DNA from: Apostichopus japonicus
Lineage: Eukaryota; Echinodermata; Holothuroidea; Aspidochirotida; Stichopodidae
DNA length: 64,000 nucleotides
Direction: 5' to 3'
NCBI RefSeq assembly: GCF_037975245.1
Contig: NC_092579.1
Coordinates: 18,748,678 to 18,812,677, forward strand
The position numbers were made by a program, and so were the translations under genes. How positions within the stretch are numbered: position 1 is the first letter of the stretch; every line of letters begins with the position of its first letter. Below, piece after piece: positions 51,831-61,300 of the stretch. Under the pieces are notes generated by a model. It ran no database searches. It was not told the DNA's origin and worked only from the letters and a program-made list of their open reading frames with translations.

Positions 51831-51889
51831 TTTTACTTCGCTAGAGCCACTATCTGTTCGTTATCTACACTATTCAAGAGTAGAACAAC

Positions 51890-52361
51890 ACATTGAGATA
51901 TTATGATGCAGCTCAAATTTGCGACCCTTATAACGTCTCAGACCAAGATAAAATAGAAAAATTTCAAAGGAAGGCAGCACATTTCGTAACTTGTGATTTC
52001 CGTAGGCAATCCAGCGTCACTGAGATCTTAAAGACTTTGAAATGGGAACCCCTCATAGAAAGACAGAAAAGGGCCAGACTCATGCTTTTTTATCAAATTA
52101 TAAATGGTCTAGTTGCAGTCCCAAACGAGACTAATCCCTTCTTGAAACCAGGGAGACGTGGCAGCTATACTCAAATTCCTTGCTTTTCAGTATAGTTTCC
52201 TAGGACTAGTTTCCTAGGACTATTAAAGTCTGGAATACCCAATCCTTGGCCGATAAGGAGAGCCATAGTCTTAAGGTGCTTAAAACTAGATTGCCCACGC
52301 ATTGATTGTTAGTGTTACTAGCACTGCTGCCCTGCGTAACAACATCCTCATTGTGATACCC
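51890..52361 (+). mobile_element. 3' remnant of a non-LTR retrotransposon
   Basis: The open frame 51893-52195 reads DKIEKFQRKAAHFVTCDF, then SVTEILKTLKWEPLIERQKR and ARLMLFYQIINGLV. This is the conserved region after the reverse-transcriptase domain in many LINE ORF2 proteins (Q-R-[RK]-A-A-R-[FY]-V..R-R-x-x-A-R-L). The frame is closed at 52193 and coding traces continue in other frames. The rest of the element is missing. Copy 2 of the MITE sits in its 3' part. Confidence 0.8.
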
Positions 52362-52369
52362 GAGAGGGG

Positions 52370-53181
52370 GACAAACTAAAAAGAATGACAGTGAATGACC
52401 GAATGACAATTGACTTTGTATACAGGGTTCATTATCATTCGCGAATGACAATGAATGACAGCGAATGACAACGAATGACAACGAAGGACGGTGGTGAGTG
52501 GAGGCATTGGAGATAGGATGATCAACAGAGTGGAGTAAATGCGGTTATTGGTTTTCTGCGCAAAAATGATTTGAGGAAAATCGCATGTTACATGGTTGCG
52601 GGGTTTTGGTGTAATTTATGGATAGAAACCACAAAGAAAGTTTTTGTGTGAGAATTAATGCGCTTGAGTGCTGTGCTTTTGAAATTTACCTCTGTAGATT
52701 TATATAGAAAGATGCCCCCCTTCCCTACGCCACTGTAACAGAGTAGCTCCATACCTGGCGCAAATTGTCTCCTTTCCAGTCCCTTTTTGCAACCCCCCCC
52801 TAAAAAAAATCAGAAATGTCCAATATAAGGACTCTTCCTGAAATTTTTAACCATTTCAAGATAATAGAATTGTTAGTTTCTAACAATTAATATCGGAAAT
52901 ATGATGTTAAACTTACATTTTAAATCAGACTTACAATTTCGCTTACTATAAGGTGCGTTTGTCCATACTTTACTAGATCTGTAAGCCACGCACTTCGCGT
53001 TCACTCGCTTTGCGTGGCTTTGATATACCCACGAAGTCTGAACTGTGATATCCGGTTGAAGCAAATGTCTGTGCTGTCATTCACTGTCATTCGTTTTAGT
53101 CAACGCAATTTTTTAGTGTGTACAACATATTGTTATTCGTTATGTGTAAAGCAATTGTCATTCGTTTTAGTAACCACCCCA
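52370..53181. mobile_element. hAT-like MITE, copy 2, reverse orientation (812 bp)
   Basis: Flanked by GAGAGGGG (52362-52369, 53182-53189). The interior from 52380 to 52710 and from 52860 to 53170 is the reverse complement of the 337-922 element. Extra sequence absent from copy 1 includes about 150 bp at 52711-52860 and a hairpin AAGCCACGCA/TGCGTGGCTT at 52983-53022. The left end has five or more GAATGACA-type repeats. Confidence 0.8.
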
Positions 53182-53189
53182 GAGAGGGG

Positions 53190-53802
53190 CTTTAACAAGT
53201 ACTTAACAGAAACAGAAATACACTGTAGGCCTAGATTGGTGTGTGCTCACCTGGTGACTGCCGAAAAGTGACTTCAGCCCGCGCTGCCCCATAGACGTTC
53301 ACTCGAATTAGCAAGTGTGATGTAATTCACATATATACATTAGGCCTTGCCTAATCGTGCATCGTTTTATTGTACATCAACCATGGACTCTAGTGTGGAG
53401 GTTTGCGAAAAGTTCCCACTTTCATGAGGCCTGACTAGCCTACGCTACTTATCGCATACAGGTAGCAGCATGGACACTTCGAAGTTAGGACACCTAGGCT
53501 AAGCATTGAAACACCCCAAAACTATATCTTCTGGTATAAATCCCCTGAAAGTATACTTGATATGGTGGGACAAGTGTGCTATATTACGATACACGGCCAA
53601 ACTTTCTTTCCTGCAAACTGTTTTTTTACGTTGTATTCCAAGAAGATTCTTCGTTGTGGAACTGATACTTCTTTGCTAGAGTATTGCGACATGTGGCGCT
53701 GGTGATAAAATTGGTGGCGCAGTTGCTCTTTCAGTAATTATAACAGACTTCATAGATCTCCGTCATTTTACCGATAAATATGTAAGTACTTACTTGCACC
53801 AT
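53190..53802. other. Non-coding stretch
   Basis: Nothing with splice or coding support. The first bases may continue the LINE 3' remnant that the MITE split. Confidence 0.35.
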
Positions 53803-54156
53803 CAAGGGCGTAGGAACCGGGGGTGCTGGGGGGCGCCAGCCCCCCAGTGAAAAATGTGGAGGGGCAGAAGTATCATTCCGCCCCCCGCTTCGCAAGTCAA
53901 AAAACCCCTTTTTCATTTCCAAATGAGAAAAAAAATATCATTTGGAGCACCAAATTGCATCTAACGCCAGGTGAAAATACAAAATTAAGTTTACAAAATG
54001 GAGTGGGTGTTGAAGTGTGCTATATTGCACCAAATTGCATCTGAGGCCACCTGGAAATGCAAAAAATTCCAAAAAATTCCCCCTCCCCTTAGACCCCTCC
54101 CCAGGCCGGCCATCAGTCTTCAGCCCCCCTCTCAAAAGTACCTTCCTACGCCACTG
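53803..54156. mobile_element. hAT-like element (354 bp)
   Basis: CAAGGGCGTAGGAA and the complement of CAGTGGCGTAGGAA, with an exact 8-bp duplication TGCACCAT (53795-53802, 54157-54164). It contains C-rich and G-rich subterminal blocks and a duplicated GCACCAAATTGCATCT motif. Confidence 0.88.
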
Positions 54157-54164
54157 TGCACCAT

Positions 54165-55419
54165 GGAGGTAAAAACAGATTGCACACGGTCATTTTGGAG
54201 AGAAAGTTACTGTAGCCTTTTAGTTTTTCGTAAAATTGGCTGTTGCTATAGGTTGTCATGGTGAAATCGTGTATTTCTTAGGGGTGTCCGAACTTCGCAC
54301 TGTTGCAAACTTTGCAATACTATACTAGCTGGCCAAAGATTCGTAAGCCTAGACCTAAATCAATCATTTTGTTATCATTTTGTTATGTATTAGAAAGATC
54401 GAAAGCACATACCTTTATCTCTTAACGGTACTGTACCATAATTTAACTGTCTTATCTAATCTCTTTGTCAATAACGCTTTTGAATTTGATTGATCTTAAC
54501 GCGTAAGATGCAAGGGATTGTGCGCCGAATGGAATCCAGGACCGGACCAGGCATACGTATGACGTCACATATGTACTTCATGTCAAAAATTAGCACCGAT
54601 TTTCGTAGATCCCGAATACAAAATATATTGAAAATATATCTCTTTTTCACTTAAAGCTGACATCAGTGGAGGAGAGACCATGTAGTCAAGGGGATGCCCC
54701 CTCACAGACTCAAATGGACTGATGGAGCCCTTTTCAGCTTTTTACCACTGTTTACTTTTGGGCGATTATTGACTTTTTTATTGCGCTCTCATCTACCTTT
54801 TGACATTTGTCACATTTTGTTGGTGTAATTTTCTGACAAAATGATCTAACTGCGGTCTTTAATTTATTGGCACTTCCATTGTACGAAACTATTTCCAAGA
54901 ACTGTACGAGATTTTCCATCTATTTTTAGACGATATGCCACAAGATAATGAAGATAGGCTAAACGTCTAAGAAAAAGGAGCAAAATATGAAAAACGAAAT
55001 GTTCTCTAATGTTCTCGAAATGTACCAATTTAAACTCGGCAAGATATATGCCCTTCAAAAGCAGTATGCGATAACACATAGATGATAAATGCTAATGAGA
55101 TAAGACTTGGTCACCAAATAGATGGTGCATTACATGATTGAGCAAACGATTTACAATACCTGAAATATCACCGGACAACATAAAACACTGCGAAAAGCAG
55201 TCAAACTTCGTTGTTAAATCAAAATGGTTGGCCATAAAAATAATTGAAATAGGCTTAACAATTATTTGAATAGAAATATAATTCTCCAGCAATGACGGAG
55301 AAAACTGTACGTAAAAGTGATTAATGCGATCATTATCCGAGTCCAAATGATGATGGATTCTGATTCAGGAATTTGAATAACGTCGTTCCATGTATACCTC
55401 TGCCTACTCGACGACTACC
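54165..55419. other. Non-coding stretch
   Basis: Between the 53.8 kb element and the truncated GGCGC element. Small antisense open frames have no motif. Confidence 0.4.
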
Positions 55420-55620
55420 AACAAGACGCTTAGCCAAAGGGCGCCCCCCTCCCCCTTGAGCATATTTTTTCTTCTGATATCGCTAGTACTTTCAAAATAG
55501 AAAATGCTTAGATGCAACTTACAAGGCCTGGGAAGTGTTATTTCCAGCGATATGGGAGGCATTTTCTGCCAAAATTGTCTTGTACGCTTCGCGCCAACTT
55601 ATGGTGGCGCTACACGATAG
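55420..55620. mobile_element. Truncated copy of the 30763-31067 element
   Basis: Starts with GCTTAGCCAAAGGGCGCC and runs in reverse complement to the 30.8 kb copy through GCGCCAACTTATGGTGGCGC, then loses similarity. The second terminus is missing. Confidence 0.75.
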
Positions 55621-55872
55621 TTTGACTACAGGCTTCGCCCTTCCAAAACAATCTTAATTGGCCACGTTTTCCACCACATTTTGACCTGTTCGCAAAGGTT
55701 GAGAAACTGAAGAACCATGTCTCTGTTTTCAATGTTTTACTTTCTAAATGCTTCTTGAGGGTAGAGATTGGGGTATCATCTTGGTCCTGTTTTCTATGGA
55801 AATGCCACTTCCAAACCTTTGAGACAAAAGACACGCTGACAAATAGTTACTAACGATGATTACCAAATCAAG

Positions 55873-55878
55873 TTTATT
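55873..55878 (-). promoter_or_regulatory. Candidate polyadenylation signal of the PKA gene
   Basis: AATAAA on the minus strand, 2.34 kb past the stop codon. It is the first clear AATAAA I noticed downstream. Confidence 0.45.
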
Positions 55879-57254
55879 GAAGCAGGTTACCATCACATTT
55901 ATGCACCAAGGAACAAAAGAACAGAATATTGAAAAATTAATAACTTTTTCATATTAGTTATAACTTATTATCTAAAACTCTTCACCACCTGGAGACCGGT
56001 GGTCGATCACTGTCCAATGAGATCTGGTTAGACAAACTTTGCACTAAAAATGACTACCATAAGTCCAAACAGCTATCCATATATACACAGAAAACTTACA
56101 TGAAATATACTGAAGAATCTATCAATTGAAAACCTTCATGTGGGGTGTAACACTCAAACTTTTTTTTTCTAACCCTGGGCCTTCCCTTTCTTGAAATGGA
56201 AATTTATCTTGGTAATAGGGCCTTGTTAATACGCTAAATGGAGCTTGCAAAAAGTAAGGTCCTTCAATAATATCTTCCTCTTGTATGATTTCCAAAGATG
56301 GACCAAAAAAACTTCAAAAAAGTGTTTGAATAATGAAGTCCTTAACATGCCACTTTGCTTAATACATGAATATGACTAAAATATGAATTCCATGAAGCAA
56401 TTTCTTGCAAGTTCCAAAATATGCCTTGTAAATATTCTTGGAAGTTATGAGGAAGTTAGTCAAAACTGGCTTGAAACTTGATCAAGTGTGAAAGTGGTAC
56501 ATTCTTCAACCATGTGATTCATATTTACACAGATATGTGGACTAATAAGTAGCATATTAATGCAGAATAGAGTACAATGTTGTATTCTATTTACTTCCAT
56601 CAACAGCAAGGTTACTCCAGATTCTAGTCCACTGTGAAAACTACTACTAGGGTTACTTTCCACTGCCTTATTTAAATTCCAGTCATTGTTTGGCCTTGAT
56701 AACTAGGAAACAAATTCCTGTTGTCAATATCAATTGTAGGAACTAATGGCGGCGGTCTTTCAGTCCCCACATCGCCTCCCGATCGAAATGACCAGGCCAG
56801 TTTAAATCAATTTAAAGTGCCATTCCTTTCATGGCATCACTCATGGTGGCATCAGTGTGATTGACTAACAAACCAACATTTTCTAACCCGTGACTTGTTT
56901 CCTTCAGGCTGCGTCCTGTTCCGTTCTTATATGTCATTGGAAGTCACACAGACTAAACTTTGACCTTTGGTATGAATTGATTCTAATGAACAAACAAACT
57001 AGGTGATATGGTACCTTCCACTGTCTATAACAGTATTAATTTATGGCATTCAAGGTAATTCCCAACTTCTTTTTTTTTTCTTTTCTTTTTTTCATTGATC
57101 CAGACATTTACAATGATTGTACTTCGAAAAACAACCAGAAAAATCAGAAAGAAAACATTGATCTAAAACTTCTGACCAGTGTCTTCAGAATACTTATGAC
57201 ATACATCCAGAGCTGTAAAGAGATCGCCCAGGAAACTGATTTTTACATAACATT

Positions 57255-57640
57255 TGTGTAGAGTCTCTCAGTAAAATTACCACAGTATTGGGGCCATCAG
57301 AAGACTGAATAAATTACTCTAGAGTTGTATAGACTGCCTCAGAGAATACATTACAGAGAGTGATCTAGATCTGTATAGAGTTCCTCAGAAGATCTATTAT
57401 ATTATTCTAAAGTTGTAAAGACTCCCTACGAGAATACATTACAGAGATCTAGACATTACAATGATCTACAGAGATCTGTATAGAGTCCCTCAGAAGACCT
57501 ATTATCTTATTGTAGAGTTGAACAGACTCCCTCAGAGAATACATTACAGAGAGCTACCCATTAAAATGATCTATACAGAGCTATCCATCACAGTGATCTA
57601 GACTTGTATAGAGTCCCTCAGAGAATACAGTACAAGACAT
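57255..57640. repeat. Imperfect tandem repeat, probably in the 3' UTR
   Basis: About six copies of a 50-60 bp unit built on TATAGAGTCCCTCAGA and GAATACATTACAGAGA, with GATCTAGA variants. A two-unit period of ~115 bp is also visible. Confidence 0.8.
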
Positions 57641-58217
57641 CTTACATGAATCTAGAATATAGTAACAAGTCCTTTGTAAAGAGTTATTGTTGTGATGTTC
57701 GTGTCTCCTTCTTTCATTTCGGAAAAGTTAACACTTAAGTAACAGTTGTGACTTGTTAAACTAATAATTGTCTTATCATGTATTCCACAAGTTGAACTAT
57801 AGTTTCATTGCTACCCAGGATTATTAACAGTCCAAGTAAGCATAAAAGAATTTCATCAGTAATCACACTTAAGTTGTTGGCATAAAGTTGGAGGGGAAAA
57901 AAAATAACAATCTGTTTTTTTTTCAATTTTCATGAGGGACACAACATCACAACAGTTTACAACAAGAAGACAGAGACATCTGAAAACACTCACAATAGAA
58001 AATAAAGAAAGGGAGAAAAAAAAAGAAAAAAATGTCGTTGCCTGAAGTTCTGAAGTAAATATCCTCGCTGGAAGGGAAAAGTGGACCTCATTTTGCAGTG
58101 CTGTGAGATTCCTAGAATGAGGTTTCTTTCCCTACGGCTTTCACTGGCTACCGAAACAAATGACTGCACTCTTTTTTGTACAAGGAGAGTTATGTTTTAA
58201 GGGTAACAGCTCAAAAC

Positions 58218-58390
58218 TCAGACGGACAGCTGAACAAAACTGTTGTACTGGGCGATATTTCTCTTCAGAATATCTCCGCAAGATCCGAGTACTCGCTCAA
58301 ACCGTTGGCGGTCTAACTTGACGCATTTCAGTGGTCCGCGGGCAACCACGGTCGCGGCCCTGGGTCGGTCAAGCAAGAGGGCGATCTCAC
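58218..58390 (-). CDS. PRKAR1A: PKA RI last exon
   Basis: CCTGCAG acceptor, phase 1; [19 protein letters not shown], then [15 protein letters not shown], then [18 protein letters not shown] and TGA. Includes the second phosphate-binding cassette (Glu of GEIAL, Arg of RPRAA) and the C-terminal helices. Confidence 0.96.
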
Positions 58391-61300
58391 CTGCAGGAAA
58401 GACAACGAATGGAAACAACGTGATCTTAACAGTTGGCAAGAGATTAATATCAATGGGGATATCCACATGGGATTAAGGAATATACACCAGTGAAAAGGAT
58501 ATCACTGGTAGATTTGCTAAAGAAGTCAGTTTATATTGTAAAATTGCTCTATGCTAGATGGTAGATATGACTGTATGGTTTTACTTCTGTAAACTGAACA
58601 ATTCGGGAACAGAAACAAGTCTGAGTGGCTTGAGGAACAGAGTCAACCATGAACGCACAATTCAGACTAATATGGGATTGAAAGGGAATTTTTTCAAATA
58701 TCACTCATTTATAGATATCCATTTATTCATTAATTTATTTGAAGATATTGTTTTTAATGTTTAAAAGCTTCAATTCGTGGATACTCCTCGTTGCTAAAAT
58801 AAGTGCAAACTTTGTCTCCGTCGTTAAACAAACAGGAAGTAAAAAAAAAAAAAATAGTTCTTTCGTACTAATTATATCACTTCTTATATTACATACTTTT
58901 CTTTTTTTCTAAATAAAGTTATACAAACTGTAAATAAGATAAAGGCAAAATATGCTTTGGTTGCTTGGTCAGTTTTACACCAGCAATGGTAAAAATTCAT
59001 TCTCTACAATTTAGTGGCTGAAAAGGACTTTAGAGTGGGACCACTTTGCGGCTATGATTGGATTGTACCTTATCCTAAACTACAGGATTACTCTGTCTGT
59101 TACCTTCTCTTTCCACAGCTACTTATAGAATTATGCTATTTTGATTTTAAGGCTTAGACAAACCTATCTGTTCAACATAAATTGAAAACCTTGTCCTCTT
59201 TCATACCGAAACTGTCCATTAACACGGAGACCTACGGAATATGCTTCTTAAATTACTGGTCACTTTATGGGAGGCCTAAGGTCAGACATTTTACTTATTA
59301 TATTACTACAGATATTAAGAGTTAACTGAAAGCCAGTATGGGAATTCTGATATGGATGCTTAGAGTCGTAAGGTACCAGCTTTTCACAATGATGGTGATA
59401 TAACACCAATCGCCGAGGCAACAACAATTTCCATCGTCATGCCAAGTTCACATCTTAATTCATATCATCTTTCTTAAAACATTCCAGAAAAACTCACCGA
59501 AATAATCGGATGGTCCTAACCGTCCTACTTCAATGAAGTCTTCACCTTCTGCCCTCCGCTGCAAAACGGCAGCCTGGCCCTGAGGTGTGAGAAAGGAAAA
59601 AAACATAATCACGAGTTTGAACATATTAACAAATACATTTCTGCTGACATATATAGCTTTGTTCAATAAGAAGGAATATATCTGGTACGAGTGGAAGTTG
59701 TGCTAGCCACTTTTCTCAAACTGAGTGAAATTTATTTCATTATCTCACATCACTTATCTCAAATCTCACCAATGGAATATGAAGATAATAGTTTGACCAA
59801 TCAGTTTCTTTTATGGTCTCTTTGCTGTTTAATTATTCCAGTATTACGATGTTTTGCCTGTAATCTCATAACAGATCTTTGCTGTGTTGGTCACTAAGAC
59901 TATCATGTTTCATTCCTGTTCGCAATAGGAGCCGTCTTAAAGCTGTAAATCAAGTAATGGCTGTTTGTCATAGAAGAGACAGCATATATCCAGTCCCCTA
60001 GCTTGAGTGTTCATTACTGATTACAAACAATCCATCATGTTAAAGCTATAGATTACTGACAAACCATATTAAATTGTCATTAAAACGTGCCACTATCCTT
60101 AAACATAGATATATCCAAATTATTCAACAAGCATATCGAGCACTCCATGATTGCATAACATATCCCCAGCTTTCCCATTTGGCTGACAAACTCCAGCACT
60201 TTAAGTCAAACCTGTCTGATATCTCTCAGAATAGGATTACAGTGGATCAAAATGGAAAACTCTAGTCCTTAATTTTAATATCAAAAGATTGGTTCTATGG
60301 CAGCGTATCAAAAGTGGAAGCTGGAGGCGCTGCATCTTCACTGCAGCCGGGCTGCATACGATAAATTCCTGCTGTTGGTTGGCAGAGACAATCCTTATTG
60401 TTTGATATTAAATGTTTCTGTATTGCTAAATATTGATTCAGCCATGCGGTGACAACCACATTGCACCTGCTACAGCTCTTCGCTTTGAGTTGAAAAAAAA
60501 TTCATCACAAAGGAAGGTTGTTCTATTTCACAAGATTTGTTGTGATTTGGAAGAACTCATAAAATCAGTCCCAGACCTAATCAGCGACATAAATTTACCT
60601 CGATGATCATGAAGAAGTCATCTCCTTGCTCTCCTTGTACTACAATCTTCTCTTGATCCTCAAACTGTACAGATTCCAGAGAATCCGCCACCGTTAACCG
60701 TTCCCACTCGTCAAGATTTTCTGATAGGGAGAGGAAAGCAGATGACAAACAATGTTGAAATGTAAATTTATCATAAAAAGATATGGCCTTGAATTTCCTT
60801 TCCGAATTGCCTTAAAGTGTTAACAGTAGGCCGGCGGGGTAAGTGGCTTCCTGAAATTTTTATGTCGGAACCAAACTTTGACATCGCTCAGATTACAAGA
60901 ATAGATAACGAATCTTCTCTGCCTGCAGTACTTATTAATAACTAACTACAGAAAAAGGCACATCACCGTTTTTGCAAAATATTTGATTTTTTCTTCATCA
61001 TATGGCATCAAACTTGAAAGATTAAAGTAAAAGATATGCATAGTTGTGTGATTTTAACCTCACAGAGCACATATTTAACTGTAGAAACCGATCCCAAAAT
61101 CTGCTTCAATGAACTCACCTAAGATTGATACTTTTGTTAAAAATTCTTCATACATCTTTCTCTTTCTCAATGTACTACCCTGCAAAAAACCAAGAGAGAA
61201 AACAAAACAAGGGTTAAAGCAAAATGTTAGACATAGAATTAAGAGTTGTACTATGATATAGTGAGAGAGACTGAATAGTTTTTAGTTTATCATGTTTGTT

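Larger units (their letters stand above)
55873..58217 (-). other. Probable 3' UTR of the PKA regulatory subunit gene
   Basis: No coding potential and no new gene start between the stop and the AATAAA. It includes the tandem repeat at 57255-57640. The true end needs transcript data. Confidence 0.45.

Noticed and set aside
60074-60265. Plus-strand 63-codon gene in a PKA intron
   Set aside because: Antisense to the gene, no motif and no splice context.
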